NCBI GenBank assembly: GCA_964512655.1 | Contig: CAZEJT010000009.1 | Location: 42,246 to 106,245, forward strand | Origin: VBOC01 sp964512655 | Lineage (GTDB): Bacteria > Bacteroidota > Ignavibacteria > UBA10030 > SZUA-254 | DNA length: 64,000 nt | Direction: 5' to 3' | Shown: in pieces, positions 7,930 through 16,901 of the stretch | How the letters are laid out: the number at the start of each line of letters is the position of its first letter | How positions within the stretch are numbered: the stretch's first letter is position 1 | The notes under the pieces: model-generated | Seen by the model: the letters and a program-made list of their open reading frames with translations, nothing else | Told to the model about the DNA's origin: nothing | Databases searched by the model: none | Translations under genes and position numbers: made by a program

Positions 7930-9129
7930 TCAAGGAGGGCAGATGGTCCCCAGAACGGTCGCCTTCTTCGCTCCTGTCACCCTCCTGACATTGGACGGAT
8001 TTCCGGCGATAGTTTCGTTGGCGAGAATGGCGAAGCAGATCGCTTCCTTGGGGCGGGCCGGGAGAATAGTGGCGTCGGTAGTGGATACCGTTGCGCCGGC
8101 GAAATATCTGCGCAAGGCATGCATTATGTAGTTGTTCCGCGATCCTCCCCCGCTCACGAGAAGCTCGGAAGGGAATACTGCCCGGGGGAAGAACTTTCGC
8201 GCGCCGAGGTAGACGCTCAGAGCGGTGAACTCGGAAGCAGTTGCGACGATGTCTTCCCGCCTCTGTCCCCGGGACCGGAGGAGAAGTTTCTTTGCGAAGG
8301 ACTCGCCAAAGAGTTCCCTTCCCGTGGATTTGGGAGGCGGGCGCCGGAGGTAGGCGTGATCGGCCATCCAGTTCAGAACCGAGGGGAGGAGCATGCCCCG
8401 TGACGCTATCCTCCCGCCCACATCGTATGACTTGCCAAAGAGGTTCCGGGCAAGATAATCGATGACCATATTCCCCGGGCCCGTGTCGAACGCGATGACG
8501 CTGTCCAGAGAACCCCCCGCGGGGAGCAGGGTGATGTTTGCAATCCCCCCGATATTCAGCAGTGCTCGATTTTTCTTCTGAGAGCGGAGGAGCAGGTGGT
8601 CGACAAACGGCACGAGGGGAGCGCCGGTTCCCCCCACGGCGACATCCCCGAGCCGGAAATCGCCCACGGTCGCGATCCCCGCACGCTTCGCTATGACGGA
8701 CGGATTGCCGATCTGGAGAGTCGCTCTGATATCTTCACCGTACAGCCGCCGCGCCGCAGGGAGATGCTGAATCGTCTGACCGTGTGAGCCGATCAGGTCC
8801 ACCTCTTCGCGTGATTTGCCTCCCTGCCGGATGATCCTCTTTGCCGCCTCGGCAAAGAGAACACCCAGGAAAACATTGAGGCGGGCGATATCGTCGAGCC
8901 TCGCAGTCCGGGAGTCGGAATTCCTCAGAATCAGTCTTGTCAGCGGGGCGGGGAAAGGATATGTCGCGAAGGCCAGCTGCTTCAGCCGAGTTTTCGGGCC
9001 GGATCCGCGGACCTCGACCAGAACGGCGTCAATCCCGTCGGCCGAGGTGCCGGACATGAGCCCGACGATCAGTTTTTTCTTTTTTTTGGAGACTCTTTCG
9101 AGTACATTCATCCTTGAGTTCCGGCCCAT
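7930..9129 (-). CDS. anmK: Anhydro-N-acetylmuramic acid kinase
   Basis: The protein matches AnmK over its length. The ATP-binding start LIVGLMSGTSADGID is near residue 20, followed by GSHGQTI, IGGIANIT and DTGPGNMVID. The enzyme phosphorylates and opens 1,6-anhydro-MurNAc released by lytic transglycosylases, recycling cell wall to MurNAc-6-P. Start choice: ATG at 9129 (399 residues) has AAGGGG seven bases upstream. ATG at 9111 is possible but its AAGG touches the codon. With the 9129 start the codon overlaps the start codon of divergent nfo, so the promoter would have to lie inside nfo. Confidence 0.93.
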   Translation of the reverse strand: MGRNSRMNVLERVSKKKKKLIVGLMSGTSADGIDAVLVEVRGSGPKTRLKQLAFATYPFPAPLTRLILRNSDSRTARLDDIARLNVFLGVLFAEAAKRIIRQGGKSREEVDLIGSHGQTIQHLPAARRLYGEDIRATLQIGNPSVIAKRAGIATVGDFRLGDVAVGGTGAPLVPFVDHLLLRSQKKNRALLNIGGIANITLLPAGGSLDSVIAFDTGPGNMVIDYLARNLFGKSYDVGGRIASRGMLLPSVLNWMADHAYLRRPPPKSTGRELFGESFAKKLLLRSRGQRREDIVATASEFTALSVYLGARKFFPRAVFPSELLVSGGGSRNNYIMHALRRYFAGATVSTTDATILPARPKEAICFAILANETIAGNPSNVRRVTGAKKATVLGTICPP

Positions 9130-9997
9130 GACTACACCCCTTAGCGATCCGCTCGTAGGTGCGCACGAATCCATCGCGGGCGGAGTCTACACCGCGTTCG
9201 ACCGTGCAAAGCGAGCAGGCTGCAGAACGCTTCAGGTCTTCACGAAGAACAGCAACCAGTGGCTCGCAAAGCCCCTCAGCGCCGAAGACATCGAAAACTA
9301 CAAATCCGCGTCTTCGAAATCAACAATTCGGCCGGTGATCGCTCACGATTCGTACCTCATCAATCTCTGCGCTGCCGACCGCTCAATCCTCAGAAAATCC
9401 CGTGAGGCGTTCATCGATGAACTCGGGCGCTGCGAGGCCCTCGGCATCCCTTTCCTGAACTTCCATCCCGGCGCGCACATGGGAAGGGGGGAGGGGGACG
9501 GGATCAAAAGGATCATCGAATCTCTGGATCATGCTCACGATCAGACCCGGGGATTTGCCGTCAAAAGCGTGCTCGAGACGACGGCCGGTCAGGGGACTGT
9601 CATGGGATCCCGGTTCGAACACTTGAAGGCGATCATCGACGGAGTTCAGAATCCCGAGAGAATGAAGGTCTGCATCGATACCTGCCACATTTTCGCGGCC
9701 GGGTACGACATTTCAAACCCGGAAGGATATGAGAAGACGATGAAAGAATTTGACGAGATTGTCGGTTTGAATAATCTCGTCGCCTTCCACGTGAACGACT
9801 CGAAGGGAGGGCTCGGATCGCATCTCGACCGGCACGAGCATATCGCGAAAGGTCAGATCGGCAGGAAGGGATTCCGGTGCCTGATGCGGGATGAGCGAAT
9901 GGGGGGCGTCCCGAAGATTCTTGAGACGCCCAAAGGGGAGGATCTGAAAGAAGACAGGATGAACCTGGCTCTCCTCCGGAGGCTTGCCAGGCCATGA
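9128..9997 (+). CDS. nfo: Deoxyribonuclease IV (endonuclease IV)
   Basis: A 289-residue AP endonuclease of the xylose-isomerase-like TIM-barrel family. Metal-site segments are present in order: FHPGAHMG, ETTAGQG, CIDTCHIFAAGYD, and FHVNDSKGGLGSHLDRHEHI. It cuts 5' of abasic sites in base-excision repair. The ATG at 9128 gives the family start (PLVGAHESIAGG); the longer open frame upstream is the antisense of anmK. Its last four bases (ATGA) overlap the start of the downstream sensor kinase gene, so the two are likely co-transcribed. Confidence 0.95.
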   Translation: MTTPLSDPLVGAHESIAGGVYTAFDRAKRAGCRTLQVFTKNSNQWLAKPLSAEDIENYKSASSKSTIRPVIAHDSYLINLCAADRSILRKSREAFIDELGRCEALGIPFLNFHPGAHMGRGEGDGIKRIIESLDHAHDQTRGFAVKSVLETTAGQGTVMGSRFEHLKAIIDGVQNPERMKVCIDTCHIFAAGYDISNPEGYEKTMKEFDEIVGLNNLVAFHVNDSKGGLGSHLDRHEHIAKGQIGRKGFRCLMRDERMGGVPKILETPKGEDLKEDRMNLALLRRLARP

Positions 9998-12900
9998 GGA
10001 GGTTCTTCTTGCTCTTCTCGCTCCTTGCCTCCTCGCATGCCTTGAGCGGTCAACCCGGCAGGCAGGCGCTTGCCGAGGGGCCTCCACTGCTCGACGAATA
10101 TCTCGTCGCGTTTGAAAACATAGCCTCACCGACATCGGCCGTGATCAACGCGATCATCCGGGACGACCGCGGATTCATTTGGTTTGGTACTTCAAGAGGT
10201 CTGTGCAGGTACGACGGCTATCGGGCGCGACTGGTGAACGAAGGATTTCCCGGCGACGGGCCCCCCGCGTTCATCACGGCCATCATCAGGCTTGACGACG
10301 GCCTTCTTCTTATTGCGACGGGCACGGGACTCTGGACTTTTGAACCTCTCACCGAACGCTTTTCGCCCTTTCTCGCGGACAAACCGTTCACCGGAACCAG
10401 GGTAAGCGCACTTGTGGAAGATCGCACCGGCACCATCTGGATCGGAACGGACTCAGTCGGGCTGTACAGCTACAACCGCCGTACGGACACATTTCAGCGC
10501 TACACGAAAGAGATGGGATTGAGCGAAAGGAAAATCACATGCCTGCTTCTGGATCACGCCGATAACCTCTGGATCGGCACTCGAGGGACCGGCCTGAGCG
10601 TTCTCAACACGTCAGGCCCAAGATTCGAATATTACCGCAGGTCCGCCTCCGACCCGGCGACCCTCAATTCCGACCACATCATGTCGCTCTGCGAAAACGG
10701 TCCGGGGGAGATCTGGGCCGGAACAGATCAGGGGTTAAACGTACTGCATCGCGAGACGGGCCGTGTGGACCGGATCGACCTCCGGTCAACGACCAAGCAC
10801 AACATCCAGAGCATCGTGAGGGATCCGGGGAACGCCGCGAGCGGCGCACCGGGCCGCCTGTGGATTGGGGCGTCCGAACTCGGTCTTCTCAGCATGTTCG
10901 ACGGAGAACTGAGGCGAGTCGCGGCAACCGGCGACGACGGCCGATCACTCAACTCCGTTGTGAGAGTGTATCCGGACCCCGAGGCTTCCACGGGCGCTGG
11001 TCCGCTGTTGTGGGTCGGAACGAGGAGCGGCATGGACAAGCTGCTTCTCTCAAAGATTGTATTCAGGAATTTCATCCGGGGTCGGGATGGCTTCCAGTTG
11101 AACAGGGGCGCCGTCCTTGCGTTCTGTGAGAGCCGGAACGGCATTCTCTGGGTGGGGTTGTGGGGGGGCGGCCTGAACGGGTTTAAACGCGATGGGGAAA
11201 CTTACCGGAGATTCATCGAGCTTGGGAACAATCCCGGAGATCCGTTGTCGCTTCCGGGAAATGACATCGAGTGCCTCCACGAAGACCGCGAGGGGAGGAC
11301 ATGGATTGGCACGTCAGCAGGGCTGGCGATTCTGGAGAAGGATCATATGCGGATCCACCTTGTGAAGCATTCCGACGCGGATACTGAGAGCATTGCCAGC
11401 GATTTCATCGGCCGCGTATTCGAGGACCACAGCGGGACGATATGGGTATGCACGCATTCGGGACTCTCCCGGTTGATCGGTGGAATGCCGCCGCGATTCA
11501 GGAATTACCTGCATGGCCCGGCGTCAGCGCATCCGCTGTGGGGAAATGTCGTCTCGAATATCATGGAGGATCATGCCTCGAAGATCTGGCTCGCCACCTA
11601 CGGCCGGGGCCTGCTTCGCATGGATTCCGCCGGACATTTCACGCAATTCACCACACCGCGTGATTCATCGGGCAGGGGGGAGAATTGGGTCTATTCGATG
11701 GTTGAGGATAGCGGGGGGATGTTCTGGCTCTCGACGAGCGCGGGACTGGTGTCATTCGATCCCCGAACAGGCGGGTTTACTCAGTTCCCGATCGAATCCG
11801 GTCCTCAGGGCACCATCTTCGGGATCGCCCCGGATAAGGAAGGGAATATCTGGTTGTCGAGATCGACCGGACTGGTGCGCCTCAATCCCAATACGCATGG
11901 GGTCGTGAGCTTCGGACTCGGGCAGGGTCTGATGTTCCGAGAGTTCTTCTCAGGGCTCCTGCGCACTTCCCGGGGGACGATCATGCTCGGAGGGATCGAC
12001 GGGTTCGTCGAGTTCTGTCCCGAAAGCATCAAGACCCGTGCCCGCTCTCCTGTAATCGCCATTACGGGTTTCTCGCTCATCGACCGGGACCTTCCAGCCT
12101 CAGCGCTTGCAGGGCCCGAGATCCGCCTTGACCATACGCAAAACTTCTTCTCGTTTTCCTTTGCCGCTCTTGATTACGTGAATCCTTCCTCGAACAAGTT
12201 TGAGTACCAGATGTCCGGAGTGGATGAGCGCTGGGTTCAGGCCGGTCCCCGGAACTACGCAAACTACACTCATCTCGATCCGGGAAGTTACGTCTTTCGC
12301 GTCAAGGGGTGCAACGCCGAGAACGTCTGGAATGAAACGGGGGCGTCGGTATCGATCGTGATCGTACCGCCGTACTGGGACACATGGTGGTTCCGGGCCC
12401 TCGCGGCGGCTGCCGCCGCGGCCGTGATCTTTGCCGCGTACAGTTACAGAGTGAGAAGCCTGCTTCGAATGGACAGACTCCGTCTTCGGATCGCGGAGGA
12501 TCTCCACGACGATGTCGGGAGCAATCTGAGCACCATCGCCATTGTGAGCCGAACCCTGCAGAACGCTCCCGGGGTACATCCCACGCTGAAGCAAAAGCTC
12601 TCAGAGATCTACGACACCGCCGTCTCCACGGGCGAAGGGATGAGGGACATTGTATGGTTCATCAAGCCGAAGGGCGATTCCGTCAGCGACATGCTCTTGC
12701 GCATGAAAGACACGGCATCCGCGATGCTGTCCGATCTCGAGCATGATTTTCAGACGCCGAGGAAGGAGAGCTTCGAGAAAATCGGAATCGATTTCAAGCG
12801 GAACTTCTTCCTTGCGTTCAAGGAGGTCATCAATAATGTCGTGAAGCACTCGAAAGCGACGAGAATTGAAATCCGCGTCGGGCGGCGCGATGGCATGCTT

Positions 12901-13074
12901 GAACTATCGGTCCGCGACAACGGGCGCGGATTCGACTATGCGGCGGCAGTCTCCGCCGGGAAGGGGAGCGGCCTGGGAAGCCTGCGGCGGCGAGCGGAAA
13001 ATCTCGGAGGCACCCTTGAAGTGATCACCACCCCCGGAAAAGGCACAGAAGTGAGGTTTTCGGCAAAAATGTAA
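9994..13074 (+). CDS. Reg_prop/Y_Y_Y-type membrane sensor histidine kinase (HisKA_3)
   Basis: A 1026-residue sensor kinase. After a signal peptide (about 1-20) come many two-component-regulator propeller repeats (motifs such as GFIWFGTSRGL and TIWIGTDSVGL, to about residue 690), predicted to form two seven-bladed periplasmic propellers. A Y_Y_Y domain follows (about 705-790), then one membrane helix (about 803-822), a HisKA_3 dimerisation domain with the phospho-acceptor in EDLHDDVGSNLS (His near 839), and a HATPase_c domain (NNVVKHSKA, DNGRGFD, GSGLGSLRRRAE). In Bacteroidota such sensors often detect glycans or envelope cues; the ligand here is unknown. Unlike the common hybrid forms it has no receiver or HTH. 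The NarL-type regulator 70 bases downstream is the likely partner. Confidence 0.93.
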   Translation: MRRFFLLFSLLASSHALSGQPGRQALAEGPPLLDEYLVAFENIASPTSAVINAIIRDDRGFIWFGTSRGLCRYDGYRARLVNEGFPGDGPPAFITAIIRLDDGLLLIATGTGLWTFEPLTERFSPFLADKPFTGTRVSALVEDRTGTIWIGTDSVGLYSYNRRTDTFQRYTKEMGLSERKITCLLLDHADNLWIGTRGTGLSVLNTSGPRFEYYRRSASDPATLNSDHIMSLCENGPGEIWAGTDQGLNVLHRETGRVDRIDLRSTTKHNIQSIVRDPGNAASGAPGRLWIGASELGLLSMFDGELRRVAATGDDGRSLNSVVRVYPDPEASTGAGPLLWVGTRSGMDKLLLSKIVFRNFIRGRDGFQLNRGAVLAFCESRNGILWVGLWGGGLNGFKRDGETYRRFIELGNNPGDPLSLPGNDIECLHEDREGRTWIGTSAGLAILEKDHMRIHLVKHSDADTESIASDFIGRVFEDHSGTIWVCTHSGLSRLIGGMPPRFRNYLHGPASAHPLWGNVVSNIMEDHASKIWLATYGRGLLRMDSAGHFTQFTTPRDSSGRGENWVYSMVEDSGGMFWLSTSAGLVSFDPRTGGFTQFPIESGPQGTIFGIAPDKEGNIWLSRSTGLVRLNPNTHGVVSFGLGQGLMFREFFSGLLRTSRGTIMLGGIDGFVEFCPESIKTRARSPVIAITGFSLIDRDLPASALAGPEIRLDHTQNFFSFSFAALDYVNPSSNKFEYQMSGVDERWVQAGPRNYANYTHLDPGSYVFRVKGCNAENVWNETGASVSIVIVPPYWDTWWFRALAAAAAAAVIFAAYSYRVRSLLRMDRLRLRIAEDLHDDVGSNLSTIAIVSRTLQNAPGVHPTLKQKLSEIYDTAVSTGEGMRDIVWFIKPKGDSVSDMLLRMKDTASAMLSDLEHDFQTPRKESFEKIGIDFKRNFFLAFKEVINNVVKHSKATRIEIRVGRRDGMLELSVRDNGRGFDYAAAVSAGKGSGLGSLRRRAENLGGTLEVITTPGKGTEVRFSAKM

Positions 13075-13108
13075 CCCACCCCCGGCGGCGCTCCCCGCAT
13101 ATGCGTGA

Positions 13109-13137
13109 TTGCCGCCATTCACTCTCCGGAGTATATT
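13109..13137 (+). promoter_or_regulatory. Promoter of the response regulator gene, probably leaderless
   Basis: TTGCCG, 17 bases, TATATT. Only six bases separate the -10 box from the ATG at 13144, so transcription would start at or next to the start codon. Confidence 0.6.
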
Positions 13138-13143
13138 GATCCC

Positions 13144-13809
13144 ATGAATGAAACCCGTCCCCCGCATGAGGGAAGCCCCGTCCACATCTGGCTTGTCGAG
13201 GACAATGAGCGTTTCAGGACCAGCATCAGGGACCTCATCAACGGCTCAAAAGGGCTGAGCTGCGACCTCGATGTCTCATCCTGCGAGGCGGCGCTGGATC
13301 GCCTCCAGACCGAAGCGTCTCCCGACCTGCTTTTGATGGACATAGGCCTTCCGGGAATGGACGGGATTGAAGGAATACGCCGCATCAAGGCGATTGCACC
13401 TTCCATCCAGATCATTATGCTCACCGTTTTCGATGACAGCGAGAAGATCTATCGGGCGATATGCGCGGGCGCATCCGGATATCTTCTCAAGAGCGCGCCT
13501 CCCGACGACATCCTTTCGTCGCTGACGGAGATCCTCGAAGGGGGAGCGCCGATGAATGCGCAGATCGCGCGGAAGGTGCTCGACATGTTTGCCGACATGG
13601 CAAGCCCGAAAGGGGATTATCAGATCACCAAAGCGGAGAGAGAGATCCTCAACCTGCTGGTTCAAGGAAATCCGAAAAAGCAGATCGCGCACGACCTCGG
13701 CGTCAGTTTCCATACCGTCGATACTCACCTCAGAAACATCTACGCCAAACTCCACGTCCACAGCCGGAGCGAAGCAGTCGCGAAGGTGTTGAAGGACAGA
13801 TTGCTCTAA
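13144..13809 (+). CDS. NarL/FixJ-family response regulator
   Basis: A 221-residue protein with a receiver domain (HIWLVEDNERFRTS for the acidic pocket, phospho-acceptor Asp in LLMDIGLPGMDG, Lys in GYLLKSAPPDD) and a C-terminal LuxR-type helix-turn-helix (ITKAEREILNLL through KQIAHDLGVSFHTVDTHLRNIY). The ATG at 13144 is preferred. An in-frame GTG at 13105 would lie upstream of the predicted transcript start. It probably receives phosphate from the HisKA_3 kinase encoded just upstream, the usual pairing for this regulator class. The T9SS cargo gene begins 15 bases after its stop and may be co-expressed. Confidence 0.95.
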   Translation: MNETRPPHEGSPVHIWLVEDNERFRTSIRDLINGSKGLSCDLDVSSCEAALDRLQTEASPDLLLMDIGLPGMDGIEGIRRIKAIAPSIQIIMLTVFDDSEKIYRAICAGASGYLLKSAPPDDILSSLTEILEGGAPMNAQIARKVLDMFADMASPKGDYQITKAEREILNLLVQGNPKKQIAHDLGVSFHTVDTHLRNIYAKLHVHSRSEAVAKVLKDRLL

Positions 13810-13824
13810 CAACGGAGGTTGATC

Positions 13825-16632
13825 ATGCGTGTGCCGCACTTGTTCATATCTGCGGGAATATGTCTGCTATCGTTGAGTGCATTGTCTCAAAACCATCTGA
13901 CAACCGGCGAGATAGCGGGGAAACCGTGGGTCGGCCCCCGCGGGATTTCCGAACCAGTTTCCCTGATAATGCTTCATGCAGGTGAAGCCGAATCTCCGGC
14001 CCGTAGCACGCCTGAGGTGGAGAGAGAGTTGATTGTGCCCGATCGCAGCGTTTTGCCGCAGAATCTCGATGCTCCCTTCGCATCCAACTCGCCTGTAAGG
14101 ACACAGAAGACAAGTCGGCTGCCTTCGATCCCCGACCCTCTCAGTCCACAAACCATCGGTGTGGACTTCGAAGGAGTGAGTTCCAGGGAACGCCATGTTT
14201 TTCCGGCTGATTGTGCCGGAGCGATAGGTCCGACACAGTTTCTTCTGTGTACCAACAGCTTCGTCCGGACATTCACAAAGTCGGGGATCCCCGACGGGGT
14301 GCTCAGCCTGCCCATCGATACTTTCTTCAACGCTGTGCGGGGCGGGCAATTTTCGGGGAATCCGCATGTTCTGTTCGACCGTCTCTCGCAGCGATGGTTC
14401 ATTATGGCAGCCGCATTTAATGCGACTAGCTCAGCGGAAAGACTGATGATCGCGATCAGCTCGGGGGCCGCGATCGCGTCCTCTTCGAATTTTACTTTTT
14501 TTGAATTCCGGCATGATTCAGTGGGTGGCTTTCCTAATCCCGACTCATCGTATCTCGCTGACTCTCCGACACTCGGTGTCGATGCCAATGCGCTTTACAT
14601 CGGTGCCAACATCTTCGGTCCCCCAAACGCTCCCACCTTCAAGGGTTCTACCGTATTCATTGTACGGAAGAGTTCCTTGTTAAGCGGAGGCCCGATCGTC
14701 GCGACAGCATTTCGTCTACCTTATGCCGTCTACGGAGCAATTCTCTTCACACCTCAGGGTTCCACGAACGACGACCCGGGTGCGACGGAAGGATATTTTA
14801 TCGCCGTGGACAAAGGGCATTACGGCTTGCTGAACGTGCGCCGCATTACGGATCCCGGTGGTACTCCCACGATGTCGGGAAACCTTACCATTACCGTTCC
14901 TGCGACGTCGTCACCAGCGAATGTACCCAATAAGGGCGGCACTCTGCTCCTTAGCGCGTTTGACGAGCGGCTGGAAGCGGCCACCATGAAAAACGGGCGC
15001 CTATGGATATCGCATCATATCTCGGTCGATTCGAACGGTGTAGCGTTTACCGGGAGCGGGGCGCGAGACGGGGTCCGGTTCTACGAAATTACCAACCTCA
15101 CCGGTACGCCTACCCTTCATCAATCGGGAACTCTGTATGATTCTCTCGCGACAGGCCCGCGATGGTATTGGATCTCGAGCATAGCTATGTCGGGACAGGG
15201 GCACGTCGCGATCGGCTGCAGCTATTCGGGAACGGGCGATTACGCCGGCGTCGCATATGCGGGACGACTATCCGGCGATCCACTCGGAACAGTTCGTGCC
15301 CCGACTCTATACCCAAGCAGCTACGCATATAACCCAAGCTTCGATCCGACCTCACCACGATATTGGGGGTTTTACTCGACCACGAGCGTCGACCCGATCG
15401 ATAACATGACGATCTGGACGGTTCAGGAATACTGTGACAGCACTAATAACTGGGGTGTGCGCATCACTCAGCTTAAGGCGCCCCCGCCTGCGACGCCGTC
15501 ATTGGCTTCCCCGGACTCCGTTCAAGAAGGCACCGCGCATGTGGATGTTTCCATTACCGGGACGATGTCGAGCGGCAGAGGATTTTACGATCCGGGTCCC
15601 AGTTTCCCGCACAGGATTTCGGCCTCGATCAGCGGAAGCGGAGTAACGGTCAACAGTATCACCTTCACCGACTCGATTCACATCACATTGAATATCTCGG
15701 TGGATAGCACGGCAGCCCTCGGTGGGCGCACGATCACCGTCGTGAATCCCGACTCCCAATCGGCCACGAGCGTGTCAGGAATTCTGACGATCAGGCCGCT
15801 GCCGACGGCGAGTATCCATATTCCGATTGCGGGCAGCTGGAATCTCGTCTCAAACCCGGTTACTGCCGCGAACGATTCTACGCGAATTCTCTTCCCGGGT
15901 GCAAGCAGTCCTGCAATCGCCTACGTCCCGGGCTTCGGCTATCAGATTTCCGACAGGATGACAAACGGGAACGGGTACTGGATCAGGTATCTTTCTCCCG
16001 AATCCACGACGGTGACAGGAGCCCCGATCGTTGCCGACTCGATTTTCGTGAGCGGCGGCTGGAATCTTGTCGGATCGATTACTTCACCGATTCCCGTCAC
16101 CGCAATCACGAGCACCCCGCCCGGGATTGTCACGAGCAGATTTTTCGGTTATTCCGGGAGTTACAAAACATCTGACACCATTTTCCCCGGACAGGGCTAC
16201 TGGGTGAAAGTTAGCCAGGCGGGGACGTTCCGATGGAGAACTCCCGGAGGCGCTCTTCCGGCAACCAGGATCCGGATCGTATCGACGGCAGACCTTCCCC
16301 CTGCGCCTCCTGACCCCGCAATTTCCGGTCTGGCCATATCGCTTCCGAAGGAATTCGCCCTAGAGCAGAATTATCCGAACCCTTTCAACCCCTCGACGGT
16401 TATTCGGTTTGCGCTTCCCTTGCCAAGCATCGCGACCCTGCGCGTATATGATGTGCTCGGTGAGGAAGTATCTACTCTTGTAAACGGAGTTGAGCACGCA
16501 GGATTTAAGAGCGTTGAGTGGAACGCGGCAGGGTTTTCCAGCGGAGTGTACTTTTACCGCCTCGAAGCGACAGGGCTTGCAAATCCAAAGATCTCGTTTA
16601 GACAGGTCAGGAAGCTCTTGCTCGTGAAATAG
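13825..16632 (+). CDS. Secreted protein with T9SS C-terminal sorting domain
   Basis: A 935-residue exported protein. The ATG at 13825 has GGAGG seven bases upstream; a TTG at 13819 is not needed. A signal peptide (about 1-22, ending ALSQ) precedes a large beta-rich region without a recognised enzyme motif. At about 555-655 is an IPT/TIG-like immunoglobulin fold (ITVVNPDSQSA). Next are two copies of a GxWNLVSNP/GGWNLVGS module (about 665-815), and then the type A sorting domain, with QNYPNPFNPSTVIRF, LRVYDVLGEEV and SSGVYFYRLEA, ending in a basic tail. It should be exported by Sec and then moved across the outer membrane by T9SS. It lies directly after the two-component genes and may be their target. 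Confidence 0.88.
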   Translation: MRVPHLFISAGICLLSLSALSQNHLTTGEIAGKPWVGPRGISEPVSLIMLHAGEAESPARSTPEVERELIVPDRSVLPQNLDAPFASNSPVRTQKTSRLPSIPDPLSPQTIGVDFEGVSSRERHVFPADCAGAIGPTQFLLCTNSFVRTFTKSGIPDGVLSLPIDTFFNAVRGGQFSGNPHVLFDRLSQRWFIMAAAFNATSSAERLMIAISSGAAIASSSNFTFFEFRHDSVGGFPNPDSSYLADSPTLGVDANALYIGANIFGPPNAPTFKGSTVFIVRKSSLLSGGPIVATAFRLPYAVYGAILFTPQGSTNDDPGATEGYFIAVDKGHYGLLNVRRITDPGGTPTMSGNLTITVPATSSPANVPNKGGTLLLSAFDERLEAATMKNGRLWISHHISVDSNGVAFTGSGARDGVRFYEITNLTGTPTLHQSGTLYDSLATGPRWYWISSIAMSGQGHVAIGCSYSGTGDYAGVAYAGRLSGDPLGTVRAPTLYPSSYAYNPSFDPTSPRYWGFYSTTSVDPIDNMTIWTVQEYCDSTNNWGVRITQLKAPPPATPSLASPDSVQEGTAHVDVSITGTMSSGRGFYDPGPSFPHRISASISGSGVTVNSITFTDSIHITLNISVDSTAALGGRTITVVNPDSQSATSVSGILTIRPLPTASIHIPIAGSWNLVSNPVTAANDSTRILFPGASSPAIAYVPGFGYQISDRMTNGNGYWIRYLSPESTTVTGAPIVADSIFVSGGWNLVGSITSPIPVTAITSTPPGIVTSRFFGYSGSYKTSDTIFPGQGYWVKVSQAGTFRWRTPGGALPATRIRIVSTADLPPAPPDPAISGLAISLPKEFALEQNYPNPFNPSTVIRFALPLPSIATLRVYDVLGEEVSTLVNGVEHAGFKSVEWNAAGFSSGVYFYRLEATGLANPKISFRQVRKLLLVK

Positions 16633-16644
16633 ATCCTTGCTGCC

Positions 16645-16691
16645 GGGCGCGGAGCGCCCAAAGAAGCGTTCCGCCGCGGAGCGGCGGAACG
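16645..16691. repeat. Pair of tandem hairpins with the same GGA loop
   Basis: GGGCGC-GGA-GCGCCC (16645-16659) is followed by CGTTCCGCCGC-GGA-GCGGCGGAACG (16667-16691). Both share the core CGCGGAGCG. There is no T tract, but they could end transcription of the upstream gene. Confidence 0.6.
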
Positions 16692-16712
16692 AATAGGAGG
16701 TAAGGGGAACGA

Positions 16713-16741
16713 CGCGCCGGCTAAAGCCGGCGCCTACCGGG
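16713..16741 (+). repeat. Full copy of the dispersed intergenic palindrome
   Basis: CGCGCCGGCTAAAGCCGGC followed by GCCTACCGG. This is the best-preserved copy in the window. It lies between the T9SS gene and the radical SAM gene. Confidence 0.75.
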
Positions 16742-16802
16742 TATTCCTGCGAGCGGTTATCCCAGCCATACGCTGCCGGGTTATAAGAATTATTCCCCAA
16801 TA

Positions 16803-16826
16803 AGGTGAACAGGGAGGCGTTCACCT
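16803..16826. promoter_or_regulatory. Inverted repeat upstream of the AmrS-like gene
   Basis: AGGTGAAC, eight bases, GTTCACCT. It lies 20 bases before the -35 box of the following promoter, a place where an operator would fit. Its function is inferred only from position. Confidence 0.35.
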
Positions 16827-16846
16827 GTTTGACGGGCCTGCCTGAC

Positions 16847-16874
16847 TTGATTTCCTGAGATATATAGATATATT
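16847..16874 (+). promoter_or_regulatory. Promoter for the AmrS-like gene
   Basis: TTGATT, 16 bases, TATATT, with the ATG 27 bases further on. The spacer is very AT-rich (ATATATAGA). Confidence 0.5.
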
Positions 16875-16901
16875 TGTTTGAGGGAGGCCTGGGGATCACG
16901 C

